A stretch of 64,000 nt of DNA from NCBI RefSeq assembly GCF_001540865.1, contig NC_033635.1, positions 2,872,231 to 2,936,230 on the forward strand, in the 5' to 3' direction. Shown piece by piece: positions 48,901 to 59,990 of this stretch. How positions within the stretch are numbered: position 1 is the stretch's first letter; the number at the start of each line of letters is the position of its first letter. Under the pieces are notes generated by a model. The model ran no database searches. It was not told the DNA's origin and was given only the letters and a program-made list of their open reading frames with translations. Both the position numbers and the translations under genes were made by a program. Source of the stretch: Ananas comosus (lineage: Eukaryota; Streptophyta; Magnoliopsida; Poales; Bromeliaceae).

Positions 48901-50899
48901 CCTTTACCTTTCTCAGAAAGTAGGACCTTGCCTTTTGCTCTCCAACAACCTTCATATGGCCAACAACCTCTTGCTGGTTGTATTATACCTTCTGGCTCGT
49001 CTATGGTTGATCCACCAATCCAGAGAATGCCTTCGAGCTTTCTTGAAAGCAATTTTCTGCCTCATGTTGTTAACATGCCTAAATCATCTATTATGACCCG
49101 CTACAACCCATATGCATCTACTTTTGAGCAGACACCTTCGAGCTTGAAGATTATTTCTGATCTTTCTGGACAAGCAGATGATGCAGAGTATAAATCAAAA
49201 TACAATCTCTCCTCGAGTTCAGGCCCTGATCCAGTCTGTGGGCCCAGTTCAAGGAGTGCAGCTACGCCACCGGATCTTAGACTGCCCATTGGCCACTTGC
49301 CTAGACCCGTCGATTATGTTCGTGAAGTTATTGGTGACATTTTACCTAATGTGCCAAGGCAGTCTATTCCAGAACCTGCTCCTGGTGCACTGTATGATCC
49401 ACTGGCCGACAGCATAGAATTATCTATCAACACAGTTAAAAAATTAGGTCTCAGTAAAGAGCAAAACCTTCATACCGAAGCTGAAGAGAACATTAAGCAG
49501 AAAGGAAGGCTGCTTACTGAATCAGAAGCTGATGAACTTGGTGAGGTGGCTAGCCCTCTGCCTTCAAGCCCGGGAGTTGCAGGTGATGCCGGGAACTCAG
49601 GTGCTGGTGAGATTGAGACCATTCAAGTTGGATCGCCTGAAAAGAGAAAGAAGAGCAAGGACTCGAGGTCGATGAAGCTTTTCAAGATCGCCCTGGCAGG
49701 TTTTGTAAAGGAACTTCTGAAGCCGTCGTGGAGGCAAGGGAACATGAGCAAAGAGGCCTTCAAGACCATTGTGAAGAAGACGGTTGACAAAGTCTCTGGT
49801 GCGATGCCGAGCCATCAGATCCCGAAAACACAGGCGAAGATCAATCACTATGTTGAATCTTCCCAAAGGAAACTCACCAAGTTAGTTATGGTATGTCTAT
49901 GTCACCCTGTTGGTTCTACTGCCCTTGTTCTTTATCTTGCATACATTTTCTTCTTACTTGTAAGTTCTTTTTGCCTAACTTCTGTCCATTTGTGTAAAGA
50001 GTATAAGTGGAGTACGTAAATATTTTTTTACCGTCAACCTTGATTATGCACATTATATAGATAATTTAAATTGTATAAGCAGGTCTTTAAAATTTATGTT
50101 GCGCTTTGGGCAGACATGTATTAGATATTGTATAGTCCAGCAAAAGTTTTTTAGAAGTTTTTATAAATCTACAACTGTTAGTTGCCTCAAAAGTGTAATT
50201 TATGATTATGTCGTTGGCCTGTTCAGTAGGATTGATTGATCAAGTCTAGTGTGGTATAACTGATCCTTAGTTCAGGCTTGACTGAATTGATTACACTTGG
50301 CTTGGTGAATCGGTTTAGGTCAGGTCAATTTAATCGACGCATGTTGGTCAATCACGTGAAGACCGACCAAATAAAGCCCCTTTAAGCTCAATCAACTCAG
50401 GTTGGGACTTCTTGTGTGTGGTTTGGGGCTTTGGCCAACTTTCTCTAGGTAATTGTAGCTGCCAAGCTGACATTATATACAGGAAGTATTCTCCCTTGGA
50501 GTTGGCATTTAACACAACAAACTCAGCACTCTTCTCTGATTTTGTAACTTTGACCCACATTTTCCATTTTCGGCATTTTTGGATTAAAATTTCCTTGCAT
50601 GGGCCAAAATGCCCCTTGCTGGAACTCTAGTGCACTGATTTATCATAAGTGGGCCAGGGGAATTTTATCTTATAAACTCATAACTTAAATTTATAAATTT
50701 GAAAAATGGGTTAAAGTTGCAAAATACAAACAAAAACACCTTTCTTTTATATTATGTAAAAGAGGCAAAAAATGTATCTTTAGCAAATAGCAGGGGGCCT
50801 TTTTATTGTAAGACCAAGATCCTTTTGACGCTAGTTTCATCCATTAATGTTCTCCTTTTTAATCTGCAGGGTTATGTCGACAAATATGTCAAGATATAG
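42954..50899 (+). CDS. SURP and CCCH zinc-finger RNA-binding protein (C3H38/C3H55-like), about 1,326 aa
   Basis: Probable nuclear RNA-processing factor. Exons: 42954-44050, 45057-45254, 46599-47241, 47877-49890, 50870-50899, all GT-AG. Domains in order: a long Pro/Gln/Tyr-rich N-terminus from MYGQGNYPPPPP; a SURP/SWAP module about 252-305 (VLCQYIAKVGHDFENLA, IGHEYFQWMK); an acidic Ser-rich stretch; an Arg/Ser region (KRVRRRRSRSPHESRQRRR, about 618-640); a CCCH finger at about 677-697, spaced C-X7-C-X5-C-X3-H (CSNFIRGRC, TSCRLLH); a long low-complexity segment; and a conserved helical C-terminus (FKIALAGFVKELLKPSWRQG ... GYVDKYVKI). SURP plus RS suggests splicing. Exon 1 does not keep one frame: frame 0 before about 43440 must change to frame 1 near the N at 43485. 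Removing one base, possibly the N itself, restores it. Confidence 0.88.
47327..47845. mobile_element. MITE-like repeat in CCCH intron 3
   Basis: The left arm ATGCATAGTCCCTTTACTATCC and the inverted right arm beginning GGTACAATGAATACAACAG and continuing TCCCTTTACGATCC are similar. The right arm is followed by a diverged tandem copy (about 53 bp, AATCGTAAAGAGACTGTCG). Inside is a perfect 11-bp palindrome, AGTCACATGCT-G-AGCATGTGACT, near 47607-47629. Confidence 0.5.
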
Positions 50900-51986
50900 A
50901 TGATGATCATTATGCAGGAGAATACAAGGACCGACCTCACTTTCTTTCATCATGGCATTTCCCATATTTCCACCCTTAAAGCATGAAGACTTGCAGAAAA
51001 GGAGTGGCTGTTTTTGAAGATATGTATTCTTGGAACAGCTAGTCACACCTACAGGGGATCTTAGCAGTTCTGTCGAGCAAAAACTGTATGTATGTAACCC
51101 ATGTATCTCTGGATTTTAATTGCTTTTCTCAACTTTTTTCTGCCAATTCTAGATAATCACTTGTAAAGTTTGTGTTAATTTACTGTGAGTAGTTTATTTC
51201 CATTCCACTGTTTCACTGGGGGAGCCTCCCTATAAAGAAAATACTGACAAAGAAGAATAGGATACAGTGCCATGGTAATTAAGTTGAATTTTTGGTGTTA
51301 GGTATTTATTTATTTTTATGTAGGAATAGAATATCCTCTTGGAACAGTGACTTAAGAAATTTTATTTTCCACACTAATTTGAGCGTATGATCCTATCTAT
51401 CATTATATTATTTTTCTCAAGTGATGGATTAATTGATGCATAACCTAGTTCATAAACCGTGAACTCCCTTATCTTCTCATTGATTTGGCTCCTATCATTT
51501 TATTTGGTCTATAGGCATCAACCAAGTGAGAATGTTCTAAAGATGAGCTCTTATAGGTGTTTCATATGCGGTATCTTGATGGGGGTATGAAGGATTGGGT
51601 TATCGTTCCCATACTATGAATTTGAAGGTTTATGAGAGCTGTTTTCTGTAGGAATGAAACAAAATTTTTTTTTCCTTCTCCCTTGAATGAGGTTATTTTA
51701 AGGTCCTTACCCTTGTCAGGAATAGATATACACAAATGATAGAACATTTGTTTTATGCTGAAATTTGCCGCAACGGGAACAGTTAGTGACAATTGCTAAT
51801 ATTAACTGGGTTTATGCTTATTCTTTTTTCTTTTTTCTTTTTTTGTTTATGAGCTGTCCAAAGCGGCAAATATTTTGGAGAATAAGCAACTTTAACTTCT
51901 AAGTTTTCAAGAGGTGGGTGCTTAGTGCGGTCTTTTGCAACTATTGATGGTATTTTAATAAAATTAACTTTATAACATTTAATGAA
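50900..51986. other. CCCH-gene 3'UTR and flank
   Basis: The UTR probably extends to about 51.15 kb. No further coding sequence is supported; the open frame at 51562-51792 has no domain. Confidence 0.5.
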
Positions 51987-52824
51987 GGGTTTTTTTTTGC
52001 ATTTAGCCCTCTCATAACTTTATTTTTTATATGTATAAATAGCTCTCTTCTTGCCACACAAGCGCCTACGTGGTATTGCTAAGTTGAACAAGGTAATTCA
52101 ATCGTCGTGTTTATCGTGTTTTTTTTTGTATTTTTATCGCTTCTAAATTAGAAAAAAAAAACTAGAATGTGGATATGAACATGATGATTTAATCACTGTA
52201 TTTTATTTAAAAGGGATAATTGCTTATATACTCCTCATACGTTTGAAAATATCCGATTTATCCCTTCTTTTTTTTTCTTTCTAAAATACCCCTCATATGT
52301 TCCACCGTTATTGCAAAATACTCTCGCAGTTATCTCCTGTTAAGTTAACTTAGGTTAAACGTGAGTTAAATATCTACCACAGTTAGAAAAAATTAAAATG
52401 CCAATTTTGCCCTTAACTTAAGAGCAAATAAAAAATGTTGGTGACGGTAGAGAGGTATATTGGAAAAGATCAAAAGTCAAAATACTTTTTGTGCCCCTGA
52501 CTTTAAGAGCAAATAAGAAAGTAAGTGATGGTGGAAGGGTATATTTGAAAGGGCAAAATAGTAATTTTACAGAGATAATAGAGTTAATTAATAGATTTTA
52601 ACTCTAGGGGGTATATTAGAAATATAGGTTGGAACATAGAAAAGGTATTTTCAATATTAGCCTTCTAAGAAGGGTAAATCGGAAAGTCGGGAACTTTTCA
52701 GGGGTATATAAGCAATTGCCCCTATTTAAAAATGCCAACATGGCGTTTACGTGACAAGAGTGGTTCATATATGCAAATATAAATAAAAAGTCTTGAGGGG
52801 GCTAAATGTTACCAGAAAAAGTCT
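51987..52824. mobile_element. Outer Mutator-type MITE with 9-bp duplication, interrupted by a second MITE
   Basis: The left end runs GGG, a T-run, then GCATTTAGCCCTCTCATAAC. The inverted right end reads AGACTTTTTCTGGTAACATT followed by TAGCCCCCTCAAGAC. The duplication TTTAATGAA lies at 51978-51986 and 52825-52833. Without the nested insertion and its duplicated 9 bp the element would be about 319 bp. Confidence 0.8.
52213..52722. mobile_element. Nested Mutator-type MITE, 510 bp, 9-bp duplication
   Basis: The left end is GGGATAATTGCTTATATAC and the inverted right end GGGGCAATTGCTTATATAC. The duplication TATTTAAAA is perfect at 52204-52212 and 52723-52731. It sits entirely inside the element at 51987-52824, so it inserted later. 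Non-coding. Confidence 0.88.
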
Positions 52825-53775
52825 TTTAATGAATGTATAAATATGCCTGAAGAGTTTTTCTCCCAAGTGGAATAAAACCAAAGATTAATGAAGCTACTAA
52901 TAACAAAAGTTTTTGCTAAATAACAGAATTTAGAGACAGCAGTTTTTATCTGGAATGCAGCTGTGACTTGACATGTTGATTGAATTGCCTATATGTTATA
53001 TATTTGTGAATTCAAGAAAAAAATAGAACAGTTTCCAAGTTTGGTATCAGAAAAGGGAAATTATACATACAAATACTAAAAAATTGTTAGATATATGTTG
53101 TGAAATAAGAATAAAAGTTATTAACAAAGGAAAAACCCTATTCTAAAGATTAGAGTTGCTTACTAGTGTTTGCAGAAGTTCTTTGCTATTGTTGCATCAC
53201 TTTGATTCGTTGAGTTGATTCTGCCACTTCTATTCTCTTATCGATGAGCAATCTCGCTGGTTGGATCAGGTAAATTTTGGTTCAACTAATTTCTCATCTT
53301 AGTTTACTTTGGGTTTTGATTTATCCTGATTCGATTTGCTTCTGATTTTGTGTTTGTTTAAAGTTCCAATTTTTTTGTTGTTTACTGTTATGCGCTTTCT
53401 GATATGTTTGGTTTTCGGGGCTATTGTAATTCAGGTTATTTTAGGTTTTGGGTTATTATTAGTGTTTCAGGTCGTTTCACATTTTCTTAACCTCAGATGA
53501 TTTGGGTTGTACCCAGTTTAAATTATTTTGGCTTTTAGATTTTTCTCTGTTTTGAATCACTTGCTTAAAGTTGTTTCAACTTTTGAATCGTTGGATCTGA
53601 AATTATTTGTTAGTCGCTTGATTTTGGGTTCCTTGTGTTTGAGCTACATTTGAGATTGGCTTCTCAATTTTTGGTTCAACTCAACTTGTGTCTCAAGTAA
53701 ATAATTAAATAGAACTTTTGCTCACATTAACTCTGGTGTGATTGATCATGTTGCCAATCAACTTTATATTCTTTT

Positions 53776-55259
53776 GGCCAATTTGCATAACAAATTCACA
53801 AGTTTTGAGCTTTTGCAAAATTGGGTCACCTTTTTCAATTTTGCAGATTTGAACCGAATTTTTTTTCCATCGAGCGAAAATACCCTTATTTCTTTTCTTT
53901 CTCTCTCTGCTTTTTTTTTTTTTTCCTTAGCCATTTTTTTCTTCCGCCTTCTCCTCTTCCACAGCGCCCTCCCCTTCACCCACCAATCATGGCCCTTCTC
54001 AAAATGCCCCTCCCCAAACTCCTCTCTCTCATCCTCCTCCTCTCTCCCTCCTCTCCTCTTCTTCGTCCTCCTCCCCCTCCTATTCCGATCTCACCCCCGA
54101 CGAGTTTCATGCCGCACGCCTAGGGCTCGTCCCGAGTCTCGCCTCCACAGCGGCGCTGCGCCGGGGATCGCCCTGTGCTCTGGAACCTTACGAGGAGGCG
54201 AAGCTGCTTGTGCGCGAGTGCGACCTCGGCGGCGGCGGCAACGGCACGGAGGTACTCGCGGTCAAGGACGGCTTCGTAGAAGACGAAGGCCTCGGCGAGG
54301 TAGGAGGAGTCGCTGGTGCAGCGGTACTGGCCGTAGTATAGCTGGGCGATGCAGGACGCGACCTCGCCCACCTCAAGATCGCCGTCCGAATCCTATTTTC
54401 CAGCGAGGGAGATGAGAGCGTCCAAAAAATATAATTTTTAAGGTATCAAAAAAGGTGTAATGGTGTAAAAAGAAAGAAGGAAGAGGAAGAGGAGGAGAAG
54501 GAAAAATTATAAAATTTTGGACGAAATGGTGCAAAATTGGGCAAAATGGTGCAAAATTGTGCAATTCTCATCAAAATTGGCCCAATTTTTCGCCTAATTT
54601 TATACTATTTTGCCCAATTCTGCATCATTTAGGTGAAATTTATATTATTTTTTTCTTCTTCGTCCTCCAATTTATACTATTTTTTTTCTTCCTTTTCTTT
54701 CTCCTTTCTCCTCCTCCTTGAAGCCCTACGAAGAAGGTGGGATGCGGGCCCTTAGCAGCAACGGCAGCGAAGCATGGCGCGGCGGAGCGGAGAAGGTAGG
54801 ATGCGGTAGCAGCAACGACGCGGGTGGCGGCCGCGGCATCGTGGGATGCGGGCCCCTAGCGGCGGCGGTAGCGGAGTGCGGCGTTGCGGAACGGAGAAGG
54901 TGGGATGTGGCAGCGGCAACGGTGCGGGTGGTGGCAGCGACGCGGGTGGAGGATCGGGAGGAGATCCGGGTGCGGTGGGGTCGGACGGAGAGGAGGAAGG
55001 AGGCGGGGCTGATAGTAAAGGTAGGCGAACGCGAGCGCGGCGGCGGCAAGGGCGAGGGCGAGGGCGAGGGCGAGGGCGAGCGCGAGCGCGGCGGCGGCGA
55101 GGGCGAGGGTGAGTGCGAGCGCGGCGGCGGGGGTGCAGCAGAGGGCGTAGCTGCGGGTGACGAAAGAAAAAAAAATAGCGAAGGAAAAAAAAAAGAAGAG
55201 AGAGATGTGGCCTAGTTTTGCAAAAGCTCAAAATTTATGAATTTGTATGCAAATTGGCC
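53776..55259. mobile_element. Pack-MULE-like element, about 1.48 kb
   Basis: Terminal repeats of about 58 bp: the left starts GGCCAATTTGCATAACAAATT and continues GAGCTTTTGCAAAATTGGG. The inverted right end starts GGCCAATTTGCATACAAATT and continues GAGCTTTTGCAAAACTAGG. A related solo end is at 9593. Inside lie a SCAI/DUF3550 fragment (54183-54392, minus), a plus-strand coding-like patch (SDLTPDEFHAARLGLVPSLA, 54084-54143) and GC-rich minisatellite (54720-55140, GGGCGA units near 55049). No transposase. No matching 9-bp duplication is visible outside the TIRs, so the precise ends are provisional. Confidence 0.65.
54183..54392 (-). pseudogene. Captured fragment of a SCAI / DUF3550 (UPF0682) family gene
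   Basis: About 70 codons on the minus strand: DSDGDLEVGEVASCIAQLYY, then TSDSSYLAEAFVFYEAVLDR, then ALAHKQLRLLVRF. This matches, from memory, the plant SCAI-homologue motif GEIASKIGQLYY...TSxxSYLxESFIFYEAI...KKLRYYARF. The frame has no continuation in the family after VRF and no start codon belonging to the domain. It lies inside a TIR element. A spliced, functional gene is unlikely. Confidence 0.62.
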
Positions 55260-56803
55260 AAGATTTAACTGCTAAAAATTTAAAATTTAAATTTAATTAC
55301 TCCATATTTTTAACTAATTTGTTTTTATAAAACTCGTTTCTAATTTTACTGGGATTCATATCTCTGTATTATGAATTTAAATTATAACAAATATCTTAAG
55401 TTTTGTATATATATATATATATATATATNCATTATAATTTAATTTAATTTATTAAAATATTTATGTATGAGTAATATGAAAATGATACAATGGTATTGTA
55501 ATTAATAATTAAGATATTATATTATTTTTATATTAATAATATATCAATATTTAATCAATTAAATTAAATTATATAATTTTATTATAATAATTTTAAAAAC
55601 AAATCAGAAAAAATAATTTGAGGATCAAAAATATCACCTGTCTCATCATTTGAGGAGCAATCGTGCAATTTTTACTTGTTTTTTTTTAAAAAAAAAATCT
55701 ATCATGGACCAACTAGCCAAAGTACCAATTTTCAAAAGAAAATCATTAAAAAAATTAAAAAAGAACTTTTCGTAGTATAGTAGGCTGTAGGCTATCATTG
55801 ATGGGGCGATGTAACAGGTGTAACAGTTGTGCAATCGACAAAGCAACTCTTTGTTCTTAAATTTATATTATTATTAAATCTCTACACGCTTCCGCAAGCA
55901 CTGCCATTTAAAAATGGGTTTTTTTTTTTTTTTTTTTTAGCAAAGCTGTATCTCTTACATTTTTTTTAACCTAAACATCATTATTTCTTACTTATCATAT
56001 TATTTTTTTTTACCAAAATTTATTTATGTCTTTATAAAAATTTATTTTATTTTTTTAGATATTCTTGTAAAGGCGTTATTGTGGACAATACCTCTGCAAA
56101 TTTTATGTGTGTGTTTGTCTTCAAAATTCATGCTTATACGTATATGTATGTATGTGCTGAGCGATACTATCCATATACCCTAGTTTTCTGGTCTTCGTAT
56201 CGTTGCATAATGTTTTGTTTCTCTTGTTACTTTTTTAACAAAAACTCTTTCGGAGATTTTATCAAACTTTGGACTGTAAGGCTTCGTTTGGCTCGTGGTT
56301 AAGTAAGAATTAGTTATTTCAGGAATAGGATTAAGTTCAGAATTAAGATGGGATTAGAGTAAATTTGTGTGCGTGAGTGTATTTGTTTCACCATACAAAT
56401 TTAATTTTTTGAGTCTCAGATACCAACCATCAAACCCTTTTGCCACTTGCGCTAGGGACGGTCGGTTCACTATACAAATCTATTATTAAGATCTTGTTTA
56501 ATATCATTGTAAATTTTTTATTTCTAATAAAATTTTCTTTTAAAAGTGTCTAGAATTAGATGTTGGATTTTTTTTTTTTTTTTTTTTTTTTGCTTCTTAA
56601 AATTGTCGTCTATTATTCAACCAAGGCATACTACAAGCTAAATCAATTACATCAATCGAGAAAAAGTTGCAGGAATTTTGCATCTAACTAAGCAAAGAAT
56701 CTTTTAGATGCGTCGAAACATAAACTTTATACATATAATTTATTTTCAGAATTCAAATATTTATATGTTATTTAGTATTTATATTTATAATGAAGCATAA
56801 ACT

Positions 56804-56834
<31 letters not shown>

Positions 56835-57780
56835 TTACGGGTCAAAATGCTATTAACGTGTCACCCTCGAGGAGCCGCAATGAGGCAATGAAAAAAATCT
56901 TTTGGGCCCAAATAATTGAACAGGCCACCGATATTGACCAAAACGCCCCTAACCATTTTCCCCATTTTCCTAAAATGACCCTTGCTTGATCTCCCCCAGA
57001 TTCTGTCGCCCACCACCTCACAAGGCAACGAGTAACTATTTCTCCGCACCCGGTGCACCGCGTCAACCGTACACCACACTATTAGCCCACTTTTACTATG
57101 GACGCATCTCCCACCCCACTAAATCAAATATTAAAAGAGTTGGCACAAAAATATATGAAGATATGCTTTTACTATACATCATGAATATAAAGAGACTTTT
57201 CTGATTCTAGTCGCAAGTGAAAATATTTTTTAAGTGAAAAAAGTAGTACTTGAGAGATTTACATAAGGAATAAAATAAGTGGAGGACAAAAAAATCGGGA
57301 TCTAGACTCTACAAATCACAAAGTTGCTAAATAGTGTGAATATAGATTAATTTCATGCAGATTTTTATAAATATAGTGAATTATAAATATATTTCTATAA
57401 AATTTAATTTTTATATATTATTTCTATAAAAATCCAGATGTTTTCAAATATCTTTCTGCGGTTAGAATCAGTTAAAAAATTTTAGTTAACTATAGAATTA
57501 AACACTTAATCCTAATTAGTTAATGAGGTGAATTGACTCTTTTTTTACTCCTCTTTAATTAACAGTTGAAATTTTTAGAGGAATATAATTATGATGGCAA
57601 AAAGGTCATTTCACTCATAAAATAAATAGTACTTTAACAGTAACAAATGAGAGAGATATATTTAAAAATATTAGAATTTTTTTAGAGAAAATATTTGAAA
57701 GTTAAACTTTGCAGAAATAAATAAATTTATAATTTACTATATTTGCAAGGACTTATATGAAATTAATCTGAAAATTTTGT
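55260..57780. other. AT-rich intergenic region
   Basis: No gene is seen. It contains (TA)n with an N at 55429, poly-T tracts (55919-55939, 56569-56591), a (CT)n tract at about 56810-56834, and a short GC-rich patch at 56985-57080 that includes CACCCGGTGCAC. Confidence 0.45.
56411..56465 (-). mobile_element. SINE fragment
   Basis: On the minus strand it contains CCGACCGTCCCTAGCGCAAG, TGGCAAAAGGGTTTGATGG and TTGGTATCTGAGACTC, matching the 5' half of the SINE at 35584-35728. Box B and the 3' end are lost. Confidence 0.6.
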
Positions 57781-58510
57781 TTGGGGCCGATCATCAACAA
57801 GAACCGGGTGCAGGGAAAATTCCCCGCGAACACCGGCACGTGCGAGGGTGGCGTCGCCGCGCATATTGCGTCACGACACGTGTCCGGATCCGCGTCCTTA
57901 TCCTCATGGTCGGCGTCAGCACCGATGACGTGTCCGGGACGGTGGATCTCCTTCCGCTTCGCAAGATGTCGACAGCCGAAATTTCTATTCCTGCACCGGG
58001 TGTACACTAACACTACAAACACCGCAATTTATATCTGATATCTAATAATTAATATTTAAAATTAAATTTTAATACGACAAGAATTATATACACAATCTAA
58101 TAATAATGCATATATAAAAAAATATCATCAAATAATTCTAAAAATCAATGGTGAAAAAAAAAAAAAATCCTTATTGTGATATAGTAGGCCTTTTTAATTT
58201 CACGCTCTTGTTGTAGAGGAGTTTTAGAGTGCGGTGCACGGGCTTGTACTTTTACACCCGGTGCAGAAAAATAGTTCCGGTGACAGGACCGATGCTGACG
58301 TCATCCAGGAGCTTTTGGTGCAACACGTAACCTCACGACCTCGCAAGTTGGCAACTTGGATGAGGTGTCGCCGGCCCCACCGCTTGCATACATACACGTG
58401 TCCCCAGGTCTCTGTCTGCACACGTGGCGCGAGATGCGGCGCCCTTGCGTACCCCAAGACGGACAGGCCGGTTCCCTGGAACCAGTCCACCATGGACCGG
58501 CCTTTTTAAA
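57781..58510. other. Two GC-rich patches with CCGGTGCAG-type ends
   Basis: The patch at 57795-58010 starts ACCGGGTGCAGGGAAAATT and, inverted, ends ACACCCGGTGCAGGAATAG, suggesting a small TIR element of about 210 bp. A second patch (58252-58500) starts ACACCCGGTGCAGAAAAATAG but has no clear partner end. Both hold ACGTG cores. The many overlapping open frames show no domain and are not called as genes. Confidence 0.4.
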
Positions 58511-59100
58511 AAAAAAAAATTGCACAACCAAATTGTTTTGAACTCCTAATTAACGTGATCTGCAACACTCACAGTGGCTGTATATTTGCGAGTCATAATT
58601 TTGGACATAGTGCAGTAACACAACTCAAAAATCGTCATATGCAATGCGGAGTTAAGTAGGAAATTTAATAAAATACAAAACCGTTTAATTTAAAATTATA
58701 TAACACGGTTCAATATAATACAGATGAAAGATAATACAGTATTTTAAACATTTAAAATCCTATTCAAAATATTTAAATAATTTCTAACTAAAATAGCTGA
58801 TGTGATTATCCAATGCTAAAACTGCTCGCTAATTCGAATGGCCACATCAATAATTTAATACTTAATTCAATATTTAATATAAAGCGAAGGCCAATCCATT
58901 CAACATAGTTGTCTTGTAAACGCTATTATGTTTAATATCATAAGTTCACAGAGCTAGTAAATTTTGAATATATGTATATTAGAATTTGAAGATTAGTGAT
59001 TTTAATTAGATTTTAAAGAATTTTCATAAATTTGAAGTAGTTTTGGGCTCACGGTGGACCATGTCCAGCTAAGAGATCCGAAAAAAAGACGAAAAAAAGG
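58511..59100. other. AT-rich intergenic DNA
   Basis: Nothing recognisable: no coding signal, tandem repeat or terminal repeats. Confidence 0.5.
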
Positions 59101-59132
59101 AAGGGACTGTGCAGGGGGCTGTGGGTGGGTGG

Positions 59133-59550
59133 TGACGTGGCCCGTGGTGGGCCCACGACCCTATCGCGACCCTCTATATCCTCGCCGATCACTACGGGCT
59201 CCATCCTCGGCGGCCCTTTTAATTCCTCGGCGACGCGATCCGCAAATCCTCGCCTTTGACCTCGGTCAAACTCCGGCGCATCACACCGAAACCACCATGC
59301 GCATTAAATCACGTCCGTCCGTTTGAGCGGATAGTGTGATCGTCGCGCGTGACGTGGCTCGCGCGGGTAAGCGAGGGGAGAGCAAGTGGAGGCCCGAGGG
59401 CCCACAGCGCGACACGTGTAGCTTTTCGAGGACCCTTTCGGAAGCGGACACGTTTCCCCACGAAAACCTTCGCCGCTCCTCCGAGTGGAACGGCGCGCTC
59501 GGTGAAGTGGCCACCCAGTTTCGCCACGTGTCCCTCAATCCCAACACGTG
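59133..59550 (+). promoter_or_regulatory. G-box/ABRE cluster upstream of the Ninja/AFP gene
   Basis: Three perfect CACGTG G-boxes (59413-59418, 59525-59530, 59545-59550) and two TGACGTGG ABRE-like sites (59133-59140 and 59350-59357) lie 0.4-0.9 kb before the start codon, with further ACACGT words near 59447. bZIP factors of the ABI5/ABF class bind ACGTG cores, and AFP genes are known to be ABA-responsive. The sites are seen; regulation is inferred. Confidence 0.6.
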
Positions 59551-59990
59551 GCGACGAGAAGGGATATTTTTTAGGAAAAAATAATAATTAAAATTAAAAT
59601 AATTAATAATGATAATAATAAAATTTCTTTGTACTAGAGAAGAGAAGAGCTCCGTCTCTCTCTCTCTCCGTCCCCACGCCGCTCCAATTTTTTTTTCATA
59701 AAAAAAAAGTTCCTAAAAATCTCCAAAAATGGCTTCGGCTATTCGATCTCTCCTTCGGATTGATCCGAGAAGCGCTTTTCGGATCTCGGAGAGCTAAAAA
59801 TTCCCCATTTTTTTCCACTCCCGAGAAAAAAAAACCATTTTTCCGTTACTCTGTTCATCTCCTCCCCTGTTTTTTTTTTTTTTTTCCCCCAAAATTCTCG
59901 TTTTGATGCGGCAAATTCTCATGGGTTTTGATAAAAACTCGATTTTGTGAGCGGTTTTGATCTCATTTTGGCCGATTCCTTTGCGGTTCG

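Noticed and set aside
53738..54415. 225-codon plus-strand open frame and a MALLKMPLPKLL-type start
   Set aside because: It runs through the transposon TIR, a poly-T tract and frames that change family identity midway. It is better explained as captured fragments in a Pack-MULE-like element.
54718..55231. Long GC-rich open frames (up to 165 codons) on both strands
   Set aside because: Gly/Arg/Glu or Pro/Arg low-complexity products of the minisatellite; no domain.
57753..58541. Multiple overlapping open frames of 60-91 codons
   Set aside because: All lie in GC-rich patches bounded by a recurring inverted motif, on both strands, with no recognisable domain.
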